The notes under the pieces are model-generated. The model did not search any database. It was not told where the DNA came from and worked only from the letters and a program-made list of their open reading frames with translations. Below are positions 38,325 through 46,619 of a stretch of DNA of 64,000 nucleotides, in pieces; within the stretch, counting starts at the first letter, position 1; the number at the start of each line of letters is the position of its first letter. The stretch comes from CAVYEM01 sp963767635 (GTDB lineage: Bacteria > Vulcanimicrobiota > Vulcanimicrobiia > Vulcanimicrobiales > Vulcanimicrobiaceae): NCBI GenBank assembly GCA_963767635.1, contig CAVYEM010000001.1, positions 1,488,001-1,552,000 on the forward strand. Reading direction: 5' to 3'. The position numbers and the translations under genes were made by a program.

Positions 38325-38354
38325 ATTGTAGACGGCGGGGGAGCGGCTTGTCAA
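38325..38354 (-). promoter_or_regulatory. Sigma-70 promoter of the yceD-rpmF-fab operon
   Basis: On the minus strand TTGACA (38354-38349) and TACAAT (38330-38325) are 18 bases apart. Transcription would start near 38318 and give a leader of about 175 bases before yceD. Confidence 0.75.
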
Positions 38355-38383
38355 ACGGCGTGGACGGTGGGATTGATACGCCG

Positions 38384-39103
38384 ATGAATGGCATATACGC
38401 CTCCTCGGCGGCCGCTCTGGCCGCCCGCGGAGTAAATTTTTCGGCGGAAATCGGCGCGGCCGCAGCCCGCTATGGGCTCGATCCCCGCCTGCTGGCCGCG
38501 GTCGCGGCTCAGGAGACGGGCGGCCCAGGAAGCAACGGCGGGCGTAACATCGTGGGCGACGGCGGTCACGGTCGCGGAATCTTTCAGATCGACGATCGCT
38601 TTCACGGCTTTGCGCGCACGGCGCAGGCGATGAATCCCGCCGCCAATGCGAATTACGCCGCCGGCATGATCTCGGGCTTGCTGCGGCGCTTCGGGGGCGA
38701 CGTGCACAAGGCGCTCTCGGCATACAATGCCGGCGATCCTAACGCTCGCGGGACCGTCACGCAGTGGCAAGACGGAACGCGTTTGGGATACGCCGATTCG
38801 GTTATGCGCCATTACGCCATGCTCGGCGGGTCCCGCGCACCGGCTGCACAACCGCAGGGGATCCCGGATTCGGGGTCGCTCCTGGATGCGCTGAGCGCCG
38901 AGAGCCCGAGCGAACAAGCCGACGTGAACGCACTCTCGTCATTCGCGTCGCTGCAGATGCCCACGCAGCCGCAGCAAAGCGGACATTCATATCGCGAGCT
39001 TGCCGGTTTGGACGATCAGGGGCGCGCCAAGAACGCCGACGCACTGGGCGCGATCGTGGATCCCGACGATGCGGGCAACGACGATTCTTCCCTTGATTTA
39101 TAA
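38384..39103 (+). CDS. Soluble lytic transglycosylase-like (SLT/lysozyme fold) protein
   Basis: 239 residues from ATG 38384. The lysozyme-like fold is shown by YGLDPRLLAAVAAQETGG (catalytic Glu), GGHGRGIFQIDDRFHGF and ALSAYNAGDPNARG (the AYNAG motif), as in SLT enzymes that cut peptidoglycan. No signal peptide is seen, which fits export by a specialised system or a role inside a secretion apparatus. The C-terminal half is disordered (Ser/Gln/Asp-rich). Two tandem small helical genes follow. Confidence 0.85.
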   Translation: MNGIYASSAAALAARGVNFSAEIGAAAARYGLDPRLLAAVAAQETGGPGSNGGRNIVGDGGHGRGIFQIDDRFHGFARTAQAMNPAANANYAAGMISGLLRRFGGDVHKALSAYNAGDPNARGTVTQWQDGTRLGYADSVMRHYAMLGGSRAPAAQPQGIPDSGSLLDALSAESPSEQADVNALSSFASLQMPTQPQQSGHSYRELAGLDDQGRAKNADALGAIVDPDDAGNDDSSLDL

Positions 39104-39148
39104 GACGATCGCGTGATAGCGATGCGAACACACACGTGAGGAGCTGAC

Positions 39149-39530
39149 ATGGGTTTCAATATCGGTAGCGGTCTGATGGCCGGAATTCAAGGATTTCTCG
39201 AAACCGGCAATCCCGCGGCAGGCGTTGCAATGGGCGTGGCCGGCGGCTTGGCGGGCGGCGGCGCAACCGCGGGTAATTTGCAAGGCGACGTCGGCAACGC
39301 GCAGTTGGGCTGGTTGGATCAGCAGAACGAGCAGTTTCAAGTGCAAATGTACGCCGAGCAGATGCGCCATCAAGAGCAACTGCAGACTGCAGTCGCAAGC
39401 CTTCGATGAGATGATGGATGAAAAATCGGAGCAGATGCGTGAAGTGAACACGCTTCGCGACGTCCAGATGGCGCAGCGCAAAGCCGACAACCAGATCACC
39501 AAGAAGTTCATCGAGTCGATCACCGAATGA
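39149..39530 (+). CDS. Small helical protein A with hydrophobic N-terminus (frameshifted)
   Basis: GGAG precedes ATG 39149. The N-terminus is Gly/Ala-rich and hydrophobic (GVAMGVAGGLAGGGATAG). A coiled coil follows (LDQQNEQFQVQMYAEQMRHQEQLQT). Near 39395 the frame shifts and the coil continues as FDEMMDEKSEQMREVNTLRDVQMAQ to a stop at 39530. The tail RE-N-LRD-QMAQ-KAD-KK-I-I recurs in the next gene. Function is unknown; the hydrophobic helix plus coiled coil resembles secretion-system translocator or filament proteins (weak). Confidence 0.6.
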
Positions 39531-39734
39531 TCGATCGCACGCGACTGGCACCCCGCAGCACGACGCCGAAGGTTCCGCAGGACGGCGCCGTCGCCGCTCA
39601 ACAGGCGCAGTTTGACCAGGACATGGAAGAGCGCGCAGAGCTGCAGCGCGAGGCCAACGTGCTGCGCGATATGATGCTCGCGCAGGCTCAAAGCGGACGA
39701 CGAGAGCCTCAAGAAGTACATCGCGATGATTTGA
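39527..39734 (+). CDS. Small helical protein B, paralogue of the preceding gene (frameshifted)
   Basis: ATG 39527 overlaps the stop of protein A (ATGA). The visible sequence has FDQDMEERAELQREANVLRDMMLAQAQ. A one-base shift near 39692 gives KADDESLKKYIAMI and a stop at 39734; without it the frame runs to 39790 with an unrelated end. The corrected tail matches the tail of protein A position by position, so the two are tandem paralogues. No hydrophobic segment is present in B. Confidence 0.55.
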
Positions 39735-39805
39735 CGGGCGACTGCGGCTCTGCAATGCAAGCGGCAGGGGGGACTTGCGCTATGTGGTAAAATCTTCTCC
39801 TGCCC

Positions 39806-39882
39806 GGGCCATTAGCTCAGTTGGTTAGAGCGCATGCTTGATAAGCATGAGGTCCATGGTTCGAATCCATGATGGCCCACCA
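39806..39882 (+). tRNA. tRNA-Ile (GAT)
   Basis: The acceptor stem GGGCCAT/ATGGCCC, a D-arm, the anticodon stem CATGC/GCATG with loop TTGATAA (anticodon GAT), and the T-loop TTCGAAT are present. CCA is encoded at the 3' end. Confidence 0.95.
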
Positions 39883-40642
39883 TTGTGAAAGACGCGCGAA
39901 AGCTGCACGGGGAAACCACCGCCGCCGTGTCGCCGAAATACGATGGCGGCAAGGCTGGCGGGAACGTGTAGTCGCTCAGCGTGTATTCGCCGAAGTAGCG
40001 CGTGGTTTGCGAATATTCGTGCCGCCGATATGACCACACGACGTGATCGACGACCAAATACGGCCCCGCGTACGCCAGTTCGACTTCGAAGCTGGCCAGC
40101 GAAAGCGGCTGCTGCGGCCCATCCTCGAACAGCACCGGGCCGCTGACGATCACCTTCCAGATGTCTTTGCTTTGCGTGTCCACCCACATGGCTTTGAGCG
40201 ATGGGCGACGATCGGATGCGCCGGAAAAAACCAAGTGATACGTCGAATGGCCTTTGTACGCTTCAACGCCGTCGATGGTGCAGCTCATGTCGCCTTGCGT
40301 TCGAACTTTGGCGATAGTCGGCAGCATGTCCCTTTGCGGCAGCCACGAGTCCCGTTCGCTGCCGTACGGGCCGAGTTCCGGCGGACCGGGCTCTGCATGG
40401 CGCGTAACAATCGGTTCGTAATTGAACCGCTCGTCACGCACGCGCGCCAAGCCGTCGTCCCGGTAATCGACGTGCGCGGTGCTTTGCACGAGCCGTTGGT
40501 CGTCTTCCGCAACGAAAATGCGTTCGTTATAACTGACGTACGTGGGGTGAGGCGCCAAGGCACGATGGCGCACAGCCGTGTCGAAAATGTCCCAGCATGG
40601 CGGAACGCCGATTGCAGCGGCTAAAACGAGTGAAGGGAACAT
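39812..40642 (-). CDS. Secreted protein of unknown function overlapping tRNA-Ile antisense
   Basis: 276 residues with a signal peptide (FPSLVLAAAIGVPP). The mature domain has IFDTAVRHRALAPHPTYVSYNERIF, GVEAYKGHSTYHLVFSG, AMWVDTQSKDIWKVIVSG and FEVELAYAGPYLVVDHV. It looks like a LolA/outer-membrane-carrier-type beta sandwich (weak). The last about 25 residues are the antisense of the tRNA-Ile gene, so either the true stop is lost to a frameshift near 39890 or the overlap is real. Confidence 0.6.
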   Translation of the reverse strand: MFPSLVLAAAIGVPPCWDIFDTAVRHRALAPHPTYVSYNERIFVAEDDQRLVQSTAHVDYRDDGLARVRDERFNYEPIVTRHAEPGPPELGPYGSERDSWLPQRDMLPTIAKVRTQGDMSCTIDGVEAYKGHSTYHLVFSGASDRRPSLKAMWVDTQSKDIWKVIVSGPVLFEDGPQQPLSLASFEVELAYAGPYLVVDHVVWSYRRHEYSQTTRYFGEYTLSDYTFPPALPPSYFGDTAAVVSPCSFRASFTMVGHHGFEPWTSCLSSMRSNQLS

Positions 40643-40725
40643 CGCAGCCTCGCCTCCATGTTTATTATCGGTTAGACGGAAGGCCTAACACAAGCCCCCC
40701 GGCGAACCTGCGGCGGTCCGAATTC

Positions 40726-40798
40726 GGGGATGTAGCTCAGCTGGTAGAGCGCCTGCTTTGCAAGCAGGAAGTCAGGGGTTCGAGTCCCCTCATCTCCA
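40726..40798 (+). tRNA. tRNA-Ala (TGC)
   Basis: The acceptor stem GGGGATG pairs with CATCTCC (one G-T). The anticodon loop is TTTGCAA (anticodon TGC) in the stem CCTGC/GCAGG, with T-loop TTCGAGT. CCA is not encoded. Confidence 0.95.
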
Positions 40799-40838
40799 GT
40801 AACTTGCATCCATCGCGCTAAGCGCATGTGGCATGCGT

Positions 40839-40914
40839 GGGGGCATAGCTCAGCTGGTAGAGCATTACGCTGGCAGCGTAAGGGTCAGGAGTTCGAGTCT
40901 CCTTGCCTCCACCA
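40839..40914 (+). tRNA. tRNA-Ala (GGC)
   Basis: The acceptor stem GGGGGCA pairs with TGCCTCC. The anticodon loop CTGGCAG (anticodon GGC) sits in the stem TTACG/CGTAA, with T-loop TTCGAGT. CCA is encoded. It lies 40 bases after tRNA-Ala(TGC). Confidence 0.95.
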
Positions 40915-41000
40915 CGTTCGACGGTCCGGCTGCCGTTGTGCGGCCGGACCGTTTCACTATGCGTCCACGCGATTGCCGCGCGGTGCTATAATGATTCGCA

Positions 41001-43882
41001 ATGGCGTTGGCTCAGGTTGCGAGCCGCGTGCTCGAGGTCCGGCTGTTCGGCGACCCCCGTTTTTACGTGGACGGCGCTCTCACACGGTTCGCTCTTCCAC
41101 CGAAGGCGCTTCTGCTGTTGTGCGTGCTCGCGCTCAAAGCCGGCGAACCCGTCGACCGCGCCAAACTTGCCTACACGCTCTGGCCGGACGAAACCGACGA
41201 CGAGGCCAAAGCGAAGCTGCGCCGGCACCTGCATCTGCTGATGCGCGCACTGGCACTCGATGACGAACCACCCATCGTTGCAACGAACTCCTCGCTCACA
41301 TGGCGTTCCGAGGGTGCCTGCAGCGTCGACGTGGTCGACTTTTGAACGTTTGAGCAACCACGGTCAGTTCGAAGAAGCCGCCGGATGGTACACCGGCGAC
41401 TTGCTGGCCAGCTTCTACGAGGACTGGCTGGAACCACCGCGCAGGCGCTTGCGCGAGCGGCAGACTCACAAATCTTTTAGCGTTGGCCGACCGGAGAGCG
41501 GCCGCGGACGATCATGCCGGCGCACTGGAGCACGCACGAGCTGCTCTGCGCATCGACCAGTGGCGTGAAGACGCGCTGCGCCACGCCCTTCACGCCCGAA
41601 CGATGCTTGGCGACCGCGCGGGTGCGCTGCAAGAATACGCGCTGTTTGCGGCGCGCATGCGCGAAGAATTCGAGACCGAGCCCTCCCCCGACACCAAGGC
41701 CGTCTTTGAAGCAGCCAAAATCAGCCCCGTCGCCTCGACGAACGTGCCGCTGGAAACGAGCTCGTTCATCGGTCGGACCAAAGAACTCGACGTCTTATCG
41801 GAGCTGCTTGGGCGCTCCCGGATGGTGACGATAACGGGGCCGGGCGGGGTCGGGAAGTCCCGTACCGCACGGCATTATGCTCGCAAGATCGTGGAATCGT
41901 TTCCCGACGGCGTCTGGCTCGTTGAGGTAGGACCGCACGCCACGCACCGCGCGCTCGTACATGCGCTCGCCGCCGCGGTCGGCTTCCATGACCTCGTCCC
42001 CGCCGGCAACCTGGGCGCGCTCGCGCAACGGCTACGGGAGCGCCGCGTTTTGCTCGTGCTCGACAACATCGAAACGCTTCTCGATCCTTGCGCGCAAGTG
42101 TGCGAAGCGATCCTGGAATCGTGTGCGGAGCCGCGCATTTTAGCGACGTCGCGTGAACCGCTCGGCATCGAAGGCGAAGCGATTTTGCGCCTATCACCCT
42201 TCGACGACGATGCCGAAGCGATGGAGCTTTTTTGCGACCGGGCACGTGCCGCGGACGCCTCATTTCAACTAACGGACGAAACGCGCGGGACCATTGCGGA
42301 AATCTGCCGCCGTCTGGATCGATTGCCGCTTGCGACGGAGCTCGCGGCCGTGCGCGTGGCAACCCTGCCGCCCGACGAGATCCTCGAGCGACTCCACGAT
42401 CGCTTCGCGCTGCTCAAGCGTACGCGCGCTCCATCCGTTCAACACCATCAAACACTTCGCGCGACAATTGCGTGGAGTCACGATTTGCTTTCCATCGAAG
42501 AAAAAACATTGTTCCGCCGTCTGGCGATCTTTCCATCGTCCTGGATGCTCAGCGCTGCGGAGGCGATCTGCGGGGACTCATCCATCGAACGCGCGGCGGT
42601 TTTGGACATCTTGTGCCGGCTGGTCGATAAATCGCTGATTTATACGGTTTCGTCGGAACATGGCCGCCGTTTCCGATTTCTGGACTCGATTAGAGAATAT
42701 GCCCTCGCCGAACTGTACGCCTCGGCCGACACGGATTCGCTGCGTGAACGATACCTCGCATACTACACCGCCGTTGGGAACCGGAGCGCAAAAGAACTCA
42801 GTGGGGCCCACCAACGCGATCTGTTGCACCTGCTCCAAGAAGAACGCGATAATCTGCTGACCGCGATGCAGCTCGGTGAAGTCGATCCGCGGCACGCAAC
42901 TGCATCGCTCCAGATTGCGTGCGATTTGCAGCCGTTTTGGCTGATACGCGGCCATTTTTCCGAAGGGCGGCGGTGGGTAGAACGCGCGCTCGATGCAGTG
43001 GGGGCCGATGTGGCGCCGGAGTTGCGCGCAAATGCGCTCAGCGCGGCCGCTATGCTGGCCTCCTTCACCGACGATCGCGCCGCGGCTCAACGGCTGGAAC
43101 GGCAGGCTCTCGAACTGCGAACGGCCTGTTCCGACGAATCAGGGATCGCGCAGTCCTTGAACTCGTTGGGGTGCTATGCATTCGACGTGGGCGAATTCGA
43201 GCGCGCGATGGAGTTCTTTTCGCAAGCGCTTGAAAGCAGCACGGCGATTGGAGATCAGGGCCTTACCGCCAAGGCGATGGACAACGTGGGGGTATGCGCC
43301 ACTGCGCTCGGAGATTTCGAACGCGCCGCGGTCACGCTGCACCAAAGCCTGGAGATGTACCGGCGTCTCGAAGATGCGTACGGCACCGCATGGGTTCTCG
43401 AACATTTGGCGTGGCTCGCCGAACGAAAGCACGAATACAGCGAGTGCCTGAAGTTACACGAACAAAGCCTGGAAATACGCGAACGGCTCGATGCGCGCCA
43501 CGGCATCGCGTGCTCGTTCCTGGGATTGGCGCGCTGCTATGAAGCGCTTGGGGAACGCGAACGCGCCCTGCACGCCCGCCGGCGCTGCATAACCATTTGG
43601 CGCGAGCTTCGCTATACCGTGTGGCTGACCGAAGCGTTCGAAAACTATGGCTGCGCCGAAGCAACGCTGGGCGACGCGGAGCGGGCAGTTACGTTACTGG
43701 GCGCAGCCGAACAGTTGCGCGCGCTATGCGCAAAAGCGCTCCCAGCCTATGAGCAGGGCGAGCACGACGAAGCGCTGCAAAAACTCGAAGCGGTGCTCGG
43801 AGAGCAGCGATTGCGCGCAGCCTTAGGCGCCGGCGGTTCCATGCCGCTGGAGTCGATGACGGCCTTTGCCCTCGCGCAATAG
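41001..43882 (+). CDS. SARP/BTAD-domain regulator with NB-ARC-like ATPase and TPR repeats (two frameshifts)
   Basis: The N-terminus is an OmpR-like winged helix (LEVRLFGDPRFYVDG, LCVLALKAGEPVDRAKLAYTLWPDE), followed by the BTAD helices. The frame breaks at a TTTT run near 41343 (VVDF / ERLSNHGQFEEAAGW) and again near 41475 (RQT / LLALADRRAA). The ATPase has TITGPGGVGKSRTARHYA, LLVLDNIETLLD and ATSREPLGIEGEAI. The C-terminal third is TPR repeats such as GDFERAAVTLHQSLEMYRRL and YSECLKLHEQSLEIRERL. This is the AfsR/SARP-like class of activators. The target is unknown. Confidence 0.85.
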
Positions 43883-43890
43883 CGAGCGTG

Positions 43891-44079
43891 TTATGGCGCC
43901 GGCTCCTGCGTTCCGGCAGGCAACATATCCGCCGCCTTGCGAATGTACGCGCAACATTCGTGCGCATCCGGCGCGGCGCCACCCGTCGAGATGGTGTTTT
44001 CCAGATAGTCGGCGCACACTTTTACGCTGTAGGAAGTTATATCGGCATCGTGTGTGTGCCCGGGGTGTGGAGTGCACAT
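43891..44079 (-). CDS. Small Cys/His-rich protein downstream of the GWGPRI peptide
   Basis: 62 residues from ATG 44079, with GGAAAGG 7 bases upstream. The N-terminus is CTPHPGHTHDAD, and three more Cys occur in VCADYLEN and AHECCAYIRKAAD, so a metal site or redox role is possible. It is the second gene of a minus-strand pair with the peptide at 44155, separated by a hairpin that could attenuate transcription. I do not recognise the family. Confidence 0.5.
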   Translation of the reverse strand: MCTPHPGHTHDADITSYSVKVCADYLENTISTGGAAPDAHECCAYIRKAADMLPAGTQEPAP

Positions 44080-44102
44080 AGGCGGCCTTTCCCGAAAGTG
44101 AA

Positions 44103-44133
44103 ATCGCCGCACCACCTTGGGCGATGCGGCGAT
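44103..44133 (-). terminator. Hairpin between the two small genes (terminator or attenuator)
   Basis: The arms ATCGCCGCA and TGCGGCGAT (9 bases, 13-base loop) are followed on the minus strand by TTTCACTTT. The short, broken T tract suggests partial termination after the peptide gene. Confidence 0.5.
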
Positions 44134-44154
44134 GGCGTGATGAAACCATTCGAC

Positions 44155-44286
44155 TTAGTTGATCCGCGGTCCCCACCCCTGAAACAAGCGGTTTGCGTTG
44201 GGTTGGTACACGTCTGCCAGTCTGGTGTGCCGGGGCTCTTCTTGGGCTTCTGTGAATGCTTTGCGGTTGATCTTGCCTTCCATCAT
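44155..44286 (-). CDS. 43-residue peptide with C-terminal FQGWGPRI motif
   Basis: ATG 44286 (or 44283) has GAGGAG 3-4 bases upstream. The N-terminal two thirds are charged (EGKINRKAFTEAQEEPRH), and the end is FQGWGPRIN. The FxGWGPRI ending is shared with the peptide at 18583-18687, and nothing else is. The family is therefore defined by its C-terminus. It is divergent from rnpB and co-directional with a Cys/His-rich small protein. The function is unknown: a RiPP precursor, a signal peptide or a binding motif are all open. Confidence 0.6.
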   Translation of the reverse strand: MMEGKINRKAFTEAQEEPRHTRLADVYQPNANRLFQGWGPRIN

Positions 44287-44418
44287 CGTCTCCTCGCCAA
44301 CTCTCCTCGTGGCGTCTGCGCCACTTGAGTACAGCATACGGATGGCGCGTCCGAGCAGCATCGCGCGAGCATCACGCAAGCGTCCGAAAAGCGTGCGAAG
44401 TATGCTATACTGCACGAC

Positions 44419-44890
44419 GCGGAGTGCGCCGGACGGCCGCCCTTCGACGAGCTCAGGACTGCCTTACGGCAGCCCAAGAGCGAGGAGCTCAGGACTGCCT
44501 TACGGCAGCCCAAGAGCGGGTGGGGAGGAAAGTCCGGGCTTCACTGGGCAGGGTGCAGGATAACGTCCTGTCGGGGCGACTCGAAGGAAAGTGCCACAGA
44601 AACATACCGCCGTCCACGGTGCTCAGAAGTTTCTGCGTCCGGGGATCGGCAAGGGTGAAATCGTGAGGTAAGAGCTCACGGAGCCGCGCGGCGACGCGCG
44701 CTCGGGTAAACCCCACCTGAAGCAAGACCGCTCGACTCCTTCCATCGCCGTCCGGCGGTGATGAAGGCGGGCTGCCCGTCCGAACGAGCAAAGTCGCACC
44801 GAGGCGCACGGTGACGCGCGCCCCAGAGAGATGGCCGTCACTCCGAGGCTTGCCGAGGAGGACAGAATCCGGCTTACAGGCGCGCTCCGC
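44419..44890 (+). ncRNA. rnpB: RNase P RNA (type A)
   Basis: The ends pair as GCGGAGTGCGCC with GGCGCGCTCCGC. Internal landmarks are GAGGAAAGTCCGGGCT, GTGCCACAGAAACATACC, GGTAAACCCC, GAGAGATGGCCGTC and ACAGAATCCGGCTTACAGG, all in the bacterial type A order. A TATACT -10 box at 44406-44411 sits 8 bases upstream. A repeat insertion occupies the 5' part. Confidence 0.95.
44449..44519 (+). repeat. Tandem 36-base duplication inside rnpB
   Basis: Two copies of GAGCTCAGGACTGCCTTACG with the following GCAGCCCAAGAGCG begin at 44449 and 44485. Each holds an internal hairpin (CTGCC/GGCAG). The left flank CCTTCGACGAGCTCAGG is a variant of the REP-like repeat found in the three arrays. It falls in the P2/P3 region of RNase P RNA. 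Confidence 0.8.
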
Positions 44891-44980
44891 AATGCAACCC
44901 TTGCGTGGCGGGGTATTGTCTCAATCATGGGTCGGCTCGCAGACCGATCGAACCGTTTCGTCAGGAGTTAAAGGCTTTCA

Positions 44981-45382
44981 GTGAGCGCGCAACATTTCAC
45001 CCCCGAGATGACCGTCGATCAAGCGTTTAAAGTGCACGCCGGCGCGCGACGCGTCTTTGCGCGATTCCATCTTGGCGGCTGCTCGAACTGCGCGATCAGC
45101 GAGTCGCACACGATCGGCGCAATCAGCGAAGATTACGGTATTCCACTGCCCATGCTGCTCGAAAGTTTGAATGCGCTCTGGGATCAGGGCAGCCTATCCG
45201 TGGGCGACAAGGTGCGCATTCCCGACGAGATCCGCTCCAAGATCCCGCAGCTCGCGAACGTTCCGGACGTCGGTGAAATCAAGAGCGTCGATTCCGGCGC
45301 GTACACTGCGGAATTCGGAGAGATCCGGCTGCAGGGGCTGGGGGAAGACTTTATTCCGGTCCAGGCGACCGTTACAACGTAA
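44981..45382 (+). CDS. DUF1858-like N-terminus with CxxC motif, unknown C-terminal domain
   Basis: 133 residues, starting at GTG 44981. The first about 65 residues match DUF1858-type domains (FTPEMTVDQAFKVHAGARRVFARFHLGGCSNCAISESHTIGAISEDYGI), where a CxxC pair is thought to serve redox or Fe-S handling. The rest forms a small beta domain (VGEIKSVDSGAYTAEFGEIRLQGLGEDF). It lies after rnpB and before repeat array 2. Confidence 0.75.
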   Translation: MSAQHFTPEMTVDQAFKVHAGARRVFARFHLGGCSNCAISESHTIGAISEDYGIPLPMLLESLNALWDQGSLSVGDKVRIPDEIRSKIPQLANVPDVGEIKSVDSGAYTAEFGEIRLQGLGEDFIPVQATVTT

Positions 45383-45414
45383 GCGCTTGGGCTTGCGCTC
45401 AGCGCCGAAGCCTG

Positions 45415-46175
45415 TGCGAGCAAAGTCGAAATTTGTCATGCTGAGCTTGTCGAAGCATTGCGACCCTTCGACAGGCTCAGGGTGACAAAGACTCAAGTCA
45501 GGGTGACAAGCCCGAAGCTCGCGGTGAGCGAAGTCGAAGCGACGGGCTGGAGGGTCACAACCGCTTGGGCTTGCGCTCAGCGGCCGAAGCCTGTGCCCAG
45601 CAAAGTCGAAATTTGTCATGCTGAGCTTGTCGAAGCATTACCGACCTTTCGACAGGCTCAGGGTGGCCGAGCAAAGTCGAAATTTGTCATGCTGAACTTG
45701 TCGAAGCATTGCCGACACTTCGACAGGCTCAGGGTGACAAGACTCACGTCAGGGTGACAACGTACCCTTCGATAGGCTCAGGGTGACAAGACTCACGTCA
45801 GGGTGACAACGTACCCTTCGACAGGCTCAGGGTGACAAAGACTCAAGTCAGGGTGACAACGCACCCTTCGACAGGCTCAGGGTGACAAGACTCACGTCAG
45901 GGTGACAACGTACCCTTCGACAGGCTCAGGGTGACAAGACTCAAGTCAGGGTGACAACGTACCCTTCGACAGGCTCAGGGTGACAAGACTCAAGTCAGGG
46001 TGACAACGCACCCTTCGACAGGCTCAGGGTGACAAAGACTTAAGTCAGGGTGACAAAGACTCACGTCAGGGTGACAAGACTCAAGTCAGGGTGACAAGAC
46101 TCAAGTCAGGGTGACAACGCACCCTTCGACAGGCTCAGGGTGACAAAGACTCAAGTCAAAGGGTGACAAAGACTC
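45415..46175. repeat. REP-like palindromic repeat array 2
   Basis: The left part has mixed pairs of TCATGCTGAGCTTGTCGAAG and CTTCGACAGGCTCAGGGTGA. From about 45770 it becomes a regular tandem of about 49 bases: a full element plus a half element (GACTCAAGTCAGGGTGACAA). It lies between the convergent ends of the CxxC protein and the DUF2203 gene. Confidence 0.9.
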
Positions 46176-46180
46176 AGGGG

Positions 46181-46579
46181 TTATTCCAGCGACTTGCGCT
46201 CCGTGTAGCCCTCGTCCATCCCGTGCCAATGGGTGATGCGCTCTTCACCGGCTTTCCAGCAGAGGTAGATTGCTCGCCCCTCCCGCATCGACGGAAAATC
46301 CAGCAGGCCTAAATCGATGTCCTTCACCACGCATCCGTACGCCTCGATGCGATTCATCAGGCGCACGATTTCTGCTTTCTGCTCGCTAAAACGGCCCGGC
46401 GTAAACGGTGAGCGCGGCGTAGCCATCCGGGCGTGGGGCGCGGGTTCGATTCCCCGCAGCACCGGGTCGCTCTCCAGCAAACGAATCGCCAGGTCACGCC
46501 GCTTGCGCCAAAGTTCCTCCATCAACGGGGCCACTCTGGGGATGAGGGCGTTGGCCCTTTCGGGCGAAAACAATTTCAT
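46181..46579 (-). CDS. DUF2203 family protein
   Basis: 132 residues from ATG 46579. It opens with KLFSPERANALIPRVAPLMEELWR, ends with CVVKDIDLGLLDFPSMREGR and YLCWKAGEERITHWHGMDEGY, which is the DUF2203 pattern. The family is small and helical with a conserved His-containing C-terminus, and its function is unknown. It is divergent from rapZ. Confidence 0.85.
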   Translation of the reverse strand: MKLFSPERANALIPRVAPLMEELWRKRRDLAIRLLESDPVLRGIEPAPHARMATPRSPFTPGRFSEQKAEIVRLMNRIEAYGCVVKDIDLGLLDFPSMREGRAIYLCWKAGEERITHWHGMDEGYTERKSLE

Positions 46580-46619
46580 GGGGTTCGAACGCTCCGCCCC
46601 TCGGAAGGGCGACAAGTAG

